Part shown: positions 1-6,475 of the stretch, one piece after another
How positions within the stretch are numbered: the first letter of the stretch is position 1
Layout of the letters: every line of letters begins with the position of its first letter
IMG/VR virus record: IMGVR_UViG_3300009703_001833
Coordinates: 1-26,296 of that record
Length of the DNA: 26,296 nucleotides
Strand: one strand, 5' to 3'
Source of the DNA: a virus
Position numbers and translations under genes: made by a program
The notes under the pieces: generated by a model
Seen by the model: the letters and a program-made list of their open reading frames with translations, nothing else
Told to the model about the DNA's origin: nothing
Database searches by the model: none

Positions 1-489
1 ACTTACTACATTATCTGCGAAGGTATATTTTTCTTTTCCGGTTTTGCAATGCTACTTTCTTTTAATAGACAAAACAAGCTGCCGGGAATTGGAGAACAAA
101 TTCAATACACACTTCGTGATGAAAGTCTACATATTAAATTTGGAACCAATTTGATTAATAGAATTAGAGAAGATAATCCAAAAGTTTGGACTAAAGCATT
201 TGAAAAAGAAACTTTAGAACATATAGACAAAGCTATGGAACTTGAACTTGCCTATGCAAGAGATGTTCTTCCAAATGGCATTCTAGGATTGAACTCTGAA
301 ATGTTTATTGACTATGTTCAATTCATAGCAAATAGAAGACTAGAAAATCTAAATTTACCAAGCCCTTATGAAGATACCAAAAATCCATTTCCATGGATGA
401 GTGAAATAATTGACTTGGAAAAATGCAAGAACTTTTTTGAAACTCGCGTAACTGAATATGCAGTAGGAAATATAGAGGACGATTTTTAA
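1..489 (+). CDS. nrdB: Ribonucleotide reductase class I beta subunit (NrdB), 3' part
   Basis: This is the C-terminal part of the radical-generating small subunit of class I ribonucleotide reductase, which with NrdA reduces ribonucleotides to deoxyribonucleotides. The frame is open from base 1, so the gene begins upstream of the window, and the Met at 49 is internal. The visible residues include the iron-ligand Glu codon at 19 in a CEGIFFFSGF segment. The RDESLH motif follows at 115-132, with Glu at 121 and His at 130, matching the E238/H241 ligands of E. coli NrdB. The end, a RVTEYAVG segment followed by a short acidic stretch with terminal Phe (EDDF), is the typical tail that docks into the large subunit. 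The next gene starts one base after the stop. The large subunit is presumably upstream, outside the window. Family identity is certain; the subclass (Ia or a variant) is not resolved. Confidence 0.95.
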   Translation, partial: TYYIICEGIFFFSGFAMLLSFNRQNKLPGIGEQIQYTLRDESLHIKFGTNLINRIREDNPKVWTKAFEKETLEHIDKAMELELAYARDVLPNGILGLNSEMFIDYVQFIANRRLENLNLPSPYEDTKNPFPWMSEIIDLEKCKNFFETRVTEYAVGNIEDDF

Positions 490-490
490 T

Positions 491-838
491 ATGAAGAGTA
501 AGCTAGTAGAGGAATACTCAGCAAAAGGCGAAATAAGCAAAGTAGTTTATCAAGATGATTCTCCAATTCATGGATTGGGATTGTTTGCTAAAGAAGATAT
601 TGCAAATAAAACTTTTATTCATGACACACATATTTGGAGCAATATGGCTAATAGCTATATAAACCTCAAACCTAATTGTATGTACAATCATAGTACCAAA
701 CCCAACTGCAAAGTCAGCAAGACAGGCAACAGGATTAGACTTGAAAGTACAACATCTATAAAAAAGGGCGATGAACTTCTCGTAAACTATAATCAAAACC
801 CTGACATAGAATTGCCACAAGAAGATTGGATAAATTGA
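491..838 (+). CDS. Minimal SET-domain protein, putative protein lysine methyltransferase
   Basis: This 115-aa protein is almost entirely a SET domain, the fold that transfers methyl groups from S-adenosylmethionine to protein lysines. The visible motifs are HGLGLFA at residues 27-33 (the GxG SAM-binding motif), NHSTKPNC at 66-73 (the NHSxxPN pseudoknot motif) and GDELLVNY at 93-100 (usually GEELTxDY, carrying the catalytic Tyr). There is no pre-SET or post-SET cysteine cluster. The size matches the stand-alone viral SET protein of chlorella viruses (about 119 aa), which methylates histone H3; that comparison comes from family knowledge. The start ATG lies one base after nrdB and the stop overlaps the dut ATG by one base, so it is co-transcribed with nucleotide-metabolism genes. 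The substrate in a bacterium is unknown. An antifreeze-like or other SAF-fold protein is less likely because all three SET motifs are present in order. Confidence 0.85.
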   Translation: MKSKLVEEYSAKGEISKVVYQDDSPIHGLGLFAKEDIANKTFIHDTHIWSNMANSYINLKPNCMYNHSTKPNCKVSKTGNRIRLESTTSIKKGDELLVNYNQNPDIELPQEDWIN

Positions 839-1272
839 TGGAACTTGGTTACAAACATTTTGAAACTAAACTATTGTATGACTCCGCTAAAGCTCCAACT
901 AAAGGTCATATGAACGATGCTGGTTGGGACTTATACGCTTTTGAAACAATCTCTATACCTGCTGGATCAACCGTTCTTGTCTCTACTGGTGTTGCTATAG
1001 CCATTCCTAAAGAGCATGTCGCCTTAATCTGGGATAGGTCTTCAATGGGAGTCAAAGGCGTTCATAGACACGCAGGAGTTATAGACTCTAATTATAGAGG
1101 TGAAGTAAAAGTATGCCTGCACAACACAACAAAAGAACCGTATCATATAGATAGAGGCGATAGGATCGCACAAATGTTAATACAAAAAGCCCCAAACTTT
1201 ATACAACATGTAGTTCAAGAACTAGACTCTACAAACAGGGGCGATGGAGGGTTTGGTTCAACAGGTAAGTAG
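838..1272 (+). CDS. dut: dUTPase (deoxyuridine 5'-triphosphate nucleotidohydrolase)
   Basis: Trimeric dUTPase hydrolyses dUTP to dUMP and pyrophosphate. It keeps uracil out of DNA and feeds dTMP synthesis. All five family motifs are present in order: AGWDLYA (motif 1), DRSSMGVKG (2), GVIDSNYRGEV (3), GDRIAQMLI (4) and the C-terminal RGDGGFGSTG arm (5) that closes over the nucleotide. The 144-aa length is standard. I chose the ATG at 838, which overlaps the stop of the SET gene by one base. An in-frame TTG at 826 would add four residues but lies inside the upstream gene and lacks a better ribosome site. It belongs to the nucleotide-metabolism cluster with nrdB. Confidence 0.96.
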   Translation: MELGYKHFETKLLYDSAKAPTKGHMNDAGWDLYAFETISIPAGSTVLVSTGVAIAIPKEHVALIWDRSSMGVKGVHRHAGVIDSNYRGEVKVCLHNTTKEPYHIDRGDRIAQMLIQKAPNFIQHVVQELDSTNRGDGGFGSTGK

Positions 1273-1273
1273 T

Positions 1274-1942
1274 ATGGCTAGAAAAAAGAATAATGAGTCA
1301 GGATATACTACTAGACGGAAGGCTTTAAAGCCTAAAACGGAAAACCAGACAGAGTACATCAAAATCATATCAGAAAATGATGTAACTTTTTGCACAGGTC
1401 CAGCAGGTACTGGTAAAACAGCAGTAGCGGTTGGTTTAGCTTGTGATTATTTATTAGACAAAAGAGTTGAAAAGATAGTTGTTACTAGACCTGTAATTGA
1501 GTCTGGTAGAGGATTAGGTTTCTTACCCGGAACTTTTGAAGAAAAAATTCATCCATATTTAGTTCCTGTGCTAGAAGAGATGCAGTATAGGCTGAATACC
1601 AATAGGGTTCAAGCATATAGAGAAGAAGGAAAAATTGAAGTTGTTCCTTTGGAGTATATGAGAGGTAGAAACTTTCACAACTGTTTTATGATATTAGATG
1701 AAGCTCAAAATGCTACGTTTGAACAACTAAAAATGTTCATAACTAGAATTGGATGGGATTCAAAAGCTGTTATTAATGGCGACATCGACCAAACAGACTT
1801 GCAGAACAAAGATCGAGGAGGGCTAGAAGAATTCCTCGAACGGCTTGAAGGAGTTGATGGTGTTGGTATTGCTGAATTAACAGAAGCTGATATAATTAGG
1901 AACAAGATTATTTCTCGTATTCTGGATGCACTTTACGACTAA
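1274..1942 (+). CDS. phoH: PhoH-like P-loop ATPase
   Basis: PhoH-family proteins are P-loop NTPases related to superfamily 1 helicases and are very common in marine and large phages. Their phage role is not settled (RNA metabolism or phosphate-stress links are proposed). The Walker A motif GPAGTGKT is at residues 42-49, followed by the family signature TRPVIESGRGLGFLPG at 71-86. The Walker B motif is FMILDEAQ at 139-146. A KMFITRIG segment follows. The 222-aa length fits the C-terminal PhoH domain without the N-terminal PIN or KH extensions. I chose the ATG at 1274, just after the dut stop; an upstream in-frame ATG at 1244 lies wholly inside dut motif 5. The stop overlaps the next start by one base (TAATG). 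Confidence 0.93.
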   Translation: MARKKNNESGYTTRRKALKPKTENQTEYIKIISENDVTFCTGPAGTGKTAVAVGLACDYLLDKRVEKIVVTRPVIESGRGLGFLPGTFEEKIHPYLVPVLEEMQYRLNTNRVQAYREEGKIEVVPLEYMRGRNFHNCFMILDEAQNATFEQLKMFITRIGWDSKAVINGDIDQTDLQNKDRGGLEEFLERLEGVDGVGIAELTEADIIRNKIISRILDALYD

Positions 1943-2304
1943 TGCCTACTTACGACTACCTATGTAACGAATGTGGTTGTGAATTCGAGCAATCTCATGG
2001 ATTCGGCAAGAAGCCAAGTCCGTGTGAAAGTTGCGGGTCTTCAGATATTAAGATTGTAATAAACCAAGTTCCAATGGCCTTCGTAAAGGGCGAAGCGAAA
2101 ACTTTAGGCCAGCTTGCTGATAGAAATACCTCTAAGATGGGTAGCTATGAACTTAGCGAAAAAAGAGCGAAGCAAGAAGAAGGAAACCTGAAGAAACAGA
2201 AATCTAAGGATTGGTGGCAGAAATCTGGAAGTGCTAACTCTTCAGATATAAACAAAATGTCTACCTCTCAAAAGGCCAAGTATATCAAAGACGGAAAAAA
2301 ATGA
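1942..2304 (+). CDS. FmdB-type zinc-ribbon small protein
   Basis: A 120-aa protein that opens with an FmdB-like zinc ribbon: MPTYDYLCNECG, with paired cysteines C8/C11 and C28/C31. The rest is charged and Lys/Gln/Ser-rich, with a predicted helical stretch around residues 70-105 and no further domain that I recognise. FmdB-type ribbons are widespread in bacteria and phages as short proteins of unknown function. The name comes from a proposed regulator of formamidase, which has no relevance here. It starts on a TAATG overlap with phoH and ends on an ATGA overlap with the next gene, so it is translated from the same message. A nucleic-acid- or protein-binding adaptor is a reasonable guess, but nothing in the sequence identifies a partner. 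Confidence 0.75.
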   Translation: MPTYDYLCNECGCEFEQSHGFGKKPSPCESCGSSDIKIVINQVPMAFVKGEAKTLGQLADRNTSKMGSYELSEKRAKQEEGNLKKQKSKDWWQKSGSANSSDINKMSTSQKAKYIKDGKK

Positions 2305-2573
2305 GCGAAAAAGAAATCATTATCGTCGAAGACTTAGAATACAAAGAGGTCACTTGTGCAGATTGCGAAGAGCCTTTACTAAATCTTTTGAGAAAATCTA
2401 AATCTGATAAGAAATGTAGATTGCTCGTAAACTGCCCTTACTGTAGTGGCCAAAGCTGGCTGATCGAAATGAAAGGTGACTACTTTCAAGCACCGGCTGA
2501 AGGTTTAGGTCTTGGAGCGATGGACGAAAACAATGACACTTTTATTTTGGATATGGTGAAGACTGATGCCTGA
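2301..2573 (+). CDS. Small zinc-ribbon-like protein, function unknown
   Basis: A 90-aa protein with two CxxC knuckles, C19/C22 (CADC) and C45/C48 (CPYC), spaced as in a zinc ribbon, plus an extra Cys at 39. The N-terminus is acidic and the C-terminus has a short Gly/Ala-rich loop. I do not recognise a family. It shares an ATGA start/stop overlap with the gene before it and overlaps the next by eight bases. It forms a pair of consecutive zinc-ribbon genes with the FmdB-like protein, which may point to a shared job such as binding RNA polymerase, ribosome or DNA, but that is only inferred. Confidence 0.7.
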   Translation: MSEKEIIIVEDLEYKEVTCADCEEPLLNLLRKSKSDKKCRLLVNCPYCSGQSWLIEMKGDYFQAPAEGLGLGAMDENNDTFILDMVKTDA

Positions 2574-2889
2574 TGAAGATATTTCAGAATTTGTAGACAA
2601 CATAGATGTTGTTTATACTTTCTATGACAAAGATGGAACGATTGTAGAAGATAAGGTTGAAGGATCTTGCGCCTACATTGCAACAGTGAACCAAAAGGTA
2701 AGCTACTGGGTAAAAACTTTTCGCAATTCACTCTTTGATCCTCAAGGAATGGATGCAAGCAAGATAAACTCAATTCACACTAAGTTTACCAAAACAAATA
2801 AAGAATCTTTTGACTATTACGTTAAGTATTTAACAAACAAACAACGTAATGATTTTACTTGGGCTAGCAGAGGAATGATTGATGTCTAA
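2566..2889 (+). CDS. Hypothetical protein (107 aa)
   Basis: I do not recognise this 107-aa acidic protein. The N-terminal half alternates hydrophobic and charged residues in a way that suggests beta strands (around DVVYTFYDKDGTIVED and AYIATVN). The C-terminal half looks helical. There is no signal peptide, membrane segment or cysteine cluster. It overlaps the upstream gene by eight bases and the downstream one by eight bases. The tight packing and normal base composition support it as a real gene. Confidence 0.65.
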   Translation: MPDEDISEFVDNIDVVYTFYDKDGTIVEDKVEGSCAYIATVNQKVSYWVKTFRNSLFDPQGMDASKINSIHTKFTKTNKESFDYYVKYLTNKQRNDFTWASRGMIDV

Positions 2890-3214
2890 AAAGAAGAAGA
2901 CAGGAAAACTTACTAAGGTAGAAAAATTCTACATAGAAAACAATCTCGACAAGGATATTGCGGATGTAGCTAATGACCTGAACAGAACTGAATCATCAGT
3001 TAATAAATATATTGACTCAATAGAGGAAGAAAAAGATACAGGTCATATCGCAAGTAGCAAACAAGATCCTGATGTCAGCAATCTAATGGGCTACAATGAT
3101 CGTGGTTCTACAGTTATGACTCCAGCCGCTTCAGAGCGTTCAGACGATACAAGAACAACGCGCGTCAATACCGGCAAATACGAAGGCATTATTCACACGA
3201 TCAAAGAAAAATGA
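2882..3214 (+). CDS. Small lysine-rich protein with possible helix-turn-helix
   Basis: A 110-aa protein with a basic N-terminus (SKKKKTGKLTK) followed by a helical segment, roughly residues 12-45. In it, the pattern of a dipeptide DIA, a short turn and a second helix (residues ADVANDLNRTESSVNKYI) resembles a helix-turn-helix of the sigma region 4 or LuxR type. The remaining 65 residues are polar and look disordered. I chose the ATG at 2882 because an AGAGGA ribosome site at 2869-2874 sits seven bases before it; a TTG at 2879 is less likely. It could be a DNA-binding regulator or a transcription appropriator, but the helix-turn-helix call is only a pattern match. Confidence 0.6.
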   Translation: MSKKKKTGKLTKVEKFYIENNLDKDIADVANDLNRTESSVNKYIDSIEEEKDTGHIASSKQDPDVSNLMGYNDRGSTVMTPAASERSDDTRTTRVNTGKYEGIIHTIKEK

Positions 3215-3696
3215 GCGTTTTTGTAAGCAAAGAATTAGATACTTATATCAGCATTTACTCTGATTCTAATCCAATCTGGATAGCCACATTGTCAAATGAT
3301 GAAGTCATTTATCAGGACGATGGCAGGCCAGACGTAGAACCAGCAAGTGCTTGGTTAAGAATGAAACAGTATTGCAAAGAAAATGATTTGCATATAACCA
3401 ATATGAAGGTTAGAAATAGATCTCATATTGAAGATGCTGGTTCAAACTATGATGGCTACTTCTTCTGCAAAGGAGCAGGAGCTTTGATGTTTGGGGACTT
3501 TACTGTCCACACGTTTAATATAGGTGTATTAGAAAACGGAAAGCTTAGAGTTAGAACTTGGAGACTTCCTGAACTAATACCAGAAAGATTTGAAGAGAGA
3601 GATCCCTACGAGGCTTCTCCTGAATGTTTGATAATTAAGAAGGGTGCATTGGATGAACAAAGGTTACAAGCATCGGACGACAGGCCAATCATGTAA
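3211..3696 (+). CDS. Hypothetical protein (161 aa)
   Basis: A 161-aa soluble, slightly acidic protein that I do not recognise. It is likely alpha/beta: strands are suggested by SVFVSKELDTYISIY, PIWIATL and a later GKLRVRTWRLPEL stretch. There is a Gly-rich turn around residues 87-95 (CKGAGALMFG), not a P-loop. No catalytic signature is evident. It starts on an ATGA overlap with the gene before it, and its last 44 bases overlap the next gene, the longest overlap in the window. Its place between nucleotide-metabolism and recombination genes says little about function. Confidence 0.65.
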   Translation: MSVFVSKELDTYISIYSDSNPIWIATLSNDEVIYQDDGRPDVEPASAWLRMKQYCKENDLHITNMKVRNRSHIEDAGSNYDGYFFCKGAGALMFGDFTVHTFNIGVLENGKLRVRTWRLPELIPERFEERDPYEASPECLIIKKGALDEQRLQASDDRPIM

Positions 3697-4078
3697 CGCC
3701 GCTCAGTACATAGCAGAGCTATGTTGTTTAAGAGAAGCAGAAAAAGAGAATGTTGGTAGACCAGCATATGCTTTATGGAATACTGAAAAGTGGCAAAAGA
3801 AATATAAAAGCCAAGTAACAAAGGCTTATAATCTTCTCAACAAATATAGCGACAAAGCTATCATCAACGCCTTAAACTCTTATAAAGGCAAAAGAATATA
3901 CTCTCTGCGTGTTAAGTTTCTTGAACCAATCATAGAGGCTGAGCAAAAAAAGATAGATAAAATAAACAGCAAAGAAATTAAAGAAATAGAATATAAAGAC
4001 GCCACCTTAGAAAAACCAAGACAGCCTTTTGGTAAGAAAAGTAGACTATCAGAACTAGAGGACTTTGATAATGAGTGA
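3653..4078 (+). CDS. Hypothetical protein (141 aa), cysteine-containing, helical
   Basis: A 141-aa protein with no family that I can name. The N-terminus has a KGYKHRTTGQSCNAAQYI stretch with Cys at the end of a polar loop, then ELCCLREAEKENVG. The middle (about residues 45-115) is rich in Lys, Tyr and Leu and looks helical. The end is acidic and Lys-rich. I chose the ATG at 3653 with an AAGAAGG ribosome site at 3637-3643, nine bases upstream; a GTG at 3644 lies too close to that site. It overlaps the upstream gene by 44 bases and the recombinase gene by eight. A DNA-binding or recombination-accessory role would fit its position but is not shown. Confidence 0.65.
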   Translation: MNKGYKHRTTGQSCNAAQYIAELCCLREAEKENVGRPAYALWNTEKWQKKYKSQVTKAYNLLNKYSDKAIINALNSYKGKRIYSLRVKFLEPIIEAEQKKIDKINSKEIKEIEYKDATLEKPRQPFGKKSRLSELEDFDNE

Positions 4079-5138
4079 TGCAGCATTAAAAAATATTACG
4101 AAAAAGTATGGAAACATTCTCGTTAACGGAGCTGATGTTTTTCAAGAACTACAAGACATGCAGGTTATTCCCGTTAGTCCTTCTCTAGACTATGCTCTTG
4201 GAGGTGGTTTTCGTGAAGGAACTTGGATTCAAATGATTGGAGATCCAAAGTCTGGTAAAACCACAACCGCCTTGCAGTTCGCAGCTAACTGTCAGAAAAA
4301 AGAATATGGAGAAAGACCTATCTTCTATGTGAATGTAGAAGGAAGATTAAGTACAAAAAACTTTGAGGGAGTTCATGGTCTAGAGGCTAGTAAGATTACT
4401 GTTGTTCAGTCTGAAGGAGAAACCCTTAGCGCAGAAAAATATTTAGGCGCTGTAGAAAAGATTGTTAAATCGCATCCTAATTGTGTCGTCATCATTGATT
4501 CGATATCTAGTTTTATAGCACAGAAGGATTTAGATGAAGAAGTTAGAGGCGACTATAGGCCGGGAGTTCCTAAGATACTATCTAACTTCTGCAAGAAAAT
4601 GAGCAGTGTAGTTCCTAAACAAAAAGCTATCATCATTATGATCACGCACTTCATTGCTAATACTGGCGGTATGGGCAAAAAGAAAGTTGCTGATGGAGGT
4701 GTGAAGGTTCGCTATCAAGCAGATACTATTTTAGAGATTGCTTGGATTCAGGCATGGAAAGAAAAAAATGATGGTCGTCAAATCGGCCAAGCCCTTCACT
4801 GGAAGGTGGTGACATCTGCTCTTGGTGGATTTGTAGGCTCTGAAGCTATTGGTTGGCTTCGTTACGGTATAGGTATTGATTACAAGCAAGAACTGTTCGA
4901 TCAAGCAAATGACTTTGATTTAATCTCAGCGGCTGGAGCATGGTACACTTGCGACTTTTTGGTTGATGACACCAAGCCAATTAAAAAGTTGCTAGAATCC
5001 GAAGGCATCGACAAAGAAGATGAAGAAAAAATTACCAAGCTGGTCAAGTTTCAAGGACAACAAAGACTAAGAGACTTCCTTGACGCGAACGATCTCTGGC
5101 CTGCTTTGCAGAATTCATTAAAGGAAATGTTGTTTTGA
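4071..5138 (+). CDS. recA: RecA/UvsX-type recombinase
   Basis: This ATP-dependent strand-exchange protein coats ssDNA and drives homologous pairing. In phages it supports recombination-dependent replication and repair. The Walker A motif GDPKSGKT is at residues 57-64. The acidic residue after the next strand is Glu94 in FYVNVEGRL, as in RecA-type ATPases, and the Walker B motif VVIIDS is at 143-148. The L1/L2 DNA-binding loops likely lie near residues 160-200, with a Gly-rich NTGGMGKKK stretch. The 355-aa length is typical. I chose the ATG at 4071 (overlapping the upstream stop); an in-frame TTG at 4065 is less likely. It is followed by a nuclease and a possible mediator, as expected for a recombination module. 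It looks more RecA-like than archaeal RadA-like, but I cannot place it in a phage subfamily. Confidence 0.93.
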   Translation: MSDAALKNITKKYGNILVNGADVFQELQDMQVIPVSPSLDYALGGGFREGTWIQMIGDPKSGKTTTALQFAANCQKKEYGERPIFYVNVEGRLSTKNFEGVHGLEASKITVVQSEGETLSAEKYLGAVEKIVKSHPNCVVIIDSISSFIAQKDLDEEVRGDYRPGVPKILSNFCKKMSSVVPKQKAIIIMITHFIANTGGMGKKKVADGGVKVRYQADTILEIAWIQAWKEKNDGRQIGQALHWKVVTSALGGFVGSEAIGWLRYGIGIDYKQELFDQANDFDLISAAGAWYTCDFLVDDTKPIKKLLESEGIDKEDEEKITKLVKFQGQQRLRDFLDANDLWPALQNSLKEMLF

Positions 5139-5557
5139 AGGCCGTAGGTTTTGATGGCCGAGAAAGAAATTGGAACCTGTCAAAGTGCGTAGTTTCAGGG
5201 GATCAGACAAGACCTCGAAGTAAATTACATATTTTGGCAAGAAAACTACTTCGACAAGAGTTTCCGTATGATACAATCCTTGAGGAAGTGCCGCTTGCCG
5301 GTTCTCACAAGCCATCGAGAAGGTCTACTCTGTATGTTGACTTCCTTATACCGTCTCATTCGCTGGCGGTAGAAGTTCATGGGCGACAACATTTTGAATT
5401 CGTTGCTCACTTTCATGGAGACAGAAAAGGTTTCAGAAAGTCGAAAGCTAGAGATCGTGACAAAGAAAACTGGCTCAATAACAATAACATAGATTTGATT
5501 ATATTAAGTTATTCAGGTACTGAAGATGAATGGAAACAATCTATTATCAATAGATAA
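5135..5557 (+). CDS. PD-(D/E)XK-like endonuclease (Vsr/DUF559-type core), TTG start
   Basis: A 140-aa protein with a compact nuclease core. A helix with RPRSKLHILARKLLRQEF precedes Glu50. YVDFLIP (Asp69) follows, then AVEVHGRQHF with Glu80 and a following Gly-x-Gln-His. A basic helix (KARDRDKENWL) and a final strand IDLIIL complete it. This order matches Vsr- and DUF559-like PD-(D/E)XK enzymes. The usual ExK is replaced by Glu-Val-His, a variant also seen in that group. The only plausible start is the TTG at 5135: the frame has no internal Met, an AAGGAA ribosome site lies at 5121-5126, and TTGA overlaps the recA stop by four bases. Directly behind the recombinase, it could be a Holliday junction or recombination nuclease, but a homing-type nuclease cannot be excluded. 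Confidence 0.75.
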   Translation: MKAVGFDGRERNWNLSKCVVSGDQTRPRSKLHILARKLLRQEFPYDTILEEVPLAGSHKPSRRSTLYVDFLIPSHSLAVEVHGRQHFEFVAHFHGDRKGFRKSKARDRDKENWLNNNNIDLIILSYSGTEDEWKQSIINR

Positions 5558-6005
5558 GCTAGATGAATTCATGGATAAGTTAGACAATTACATGTCTGAC
5601 ATTATTTATGTTGAACCAAATCCAGAAATAGAAAGGGTTCTTTCACTAACTAGCTTTGAACTCAAGTCTCTAACACCAGAAGAGTGTTGCGAAAAAGCCT
5701 ATGCTATATACAACTATTGCAACTTCTTGCAAAAAAAGCACAACAAAGAATTGGCTAGAGCTAGGTGGTGTGAAGAATTTATAAACTATGCAGTCTCAAA
5801 AGTTTCAAACCAGTTCGATAAGTACACTAAGTGGGAAGTCAAAGTAAACTCTGTAATAAGAGAGGACGACTTTGTGCAAAAGGTTTGGAGAGTCAAGAGA
5901 GTCATAGATGGAAGTGTGACTTCTTCTTCGGAAATAATTAGAGATATTAGAAAACAAGCAGATACGTTACTCGAACTTAGCAGAAGAAAGCAGAGTAGAG
6001 GTTAA
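5526..6005 (+). CDS. Helical protein, possible UvsY-like recombination mediator
   Basis: A 159-aa, charged and mostly helical protein. It has a conserved-looking start with LSLTSFELKSLTPEECC (residues 38-54). A coiled helix follows with AYAIYNYCNFLQKKHNKELARAR (about 58-80) and then a basic C-terminal helical region. I do not recognise a family with certainty. The size, helical layout, YxxxLxKxH-type central helix and position two genes after the recombinase resemble T4 UvsY (137 aa), which loads UvsX onto SSB-coated ssDNA. That link is inference from context and shape, not from a clear sequence match. It overlaps the nuclease by 32 bases at an ATG at 5526; a later ATG at 5571 is possible. 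Confidence 0.6.
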   Translation: MNGNNLLSIDKLDEFMDKLDNYMSDIIYVEPNPEIERVLSLTSFELKSLTPEECCEKAYAIYNYCNFLQKKHNKELARARWCEEFINYAVSKVSNQFDKYTKWEVKVNSVIREDDFVQKVWRVKRVIDGSVTSSSEIIRDIRKQADTLLELSRRKQSRG

Positions 6006-6007
6006 TT

Positions 6008-6466
6008 ATGTCACCATTAGAAATGATAAAGAACGGATTACTCAACAATGATCTTAAAGAAATTGCTCAAGGTTATAATGCCCTCACGGGAGAAAGCATC
6101 TCAATCGGAGACGAAGAACCAATCGCAGAAATGCCAGAAGCACCTAGAAGTCAACCATACGCAGAAACCGAACAGCCACCAGTGCAGGTGCGGTCGTCGG
6201 ACTTAGACTTCTCAGTAAAACCAAGAGAAGAACAACAAACAAAATATGGAAGAAGACAATCAATACAAATTGGGGAAAATAAGTTTGTTGATAATGGAAC
6301 GGAAGCAAAGGGCGCTGAGTTTGAAACTCCCGATGTTCCTCTAACTCCTAGAAGATCTCCTGTGAAGATGGTTGAAGTTACTTGCCATAATTGTGGAAAA
6401 AAAGAAGAGATTAATCCTAGATACAAAGTAGGTACTTATCATCGTTGCAGTGAATGTTTAGGTTAA
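6008..6466 (+). CDS. Disordered protein with C-terminal zinc ribbon
   Basis: A 152-aa protein. The first 25 residues look like an amphipathic helix (MSPLEMIKNGLLNNDLKEIA). Residues 30-118 are Pro-, Glu-, Gln- and Ser-rich and probably disordered. The end carries a zinc ribbon, with C126/C129 (CHNCGK) and C147/C150 (CSEC). A short N-terminal anchor, flexible linker and metal-binding tip suggest an adaptor that bridges two partners. It lies between the recombination genes and the dnaB-type helicase, so a helicase-loading or ssDNA-binding accessory role is possible but unproven. The gap to the helicase ATG is nine bases. Confidence 0.65.
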   Translation: MSPLEMIKNGLLNNDLKEIAQGYNALTGESISIGDEEPIAEMPEAPRSQPYAETEQPPVQVRSSDLDFSVKPREEQQTKYGRRQSIQIGENKFVDNGTEAKGAEFETPDVPLTPRRSPVKMVEVTCHNCGKKEEINPRYKVGTYHRCSECLG

Positions 6467-6475
6467 GCAGATTAA

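Noticed and set aside
1244-1273. Upstream ATG start for phoH at 1244
   Set aside because: It falls within the coding end of dut; the ATG at 1274 directly follows the dut stop.
1942-2304. FmdB as a regulator of formamidase
   Set aside because: Only the zinc ribbon is shared. The name is inherited and no amidase gene is near.
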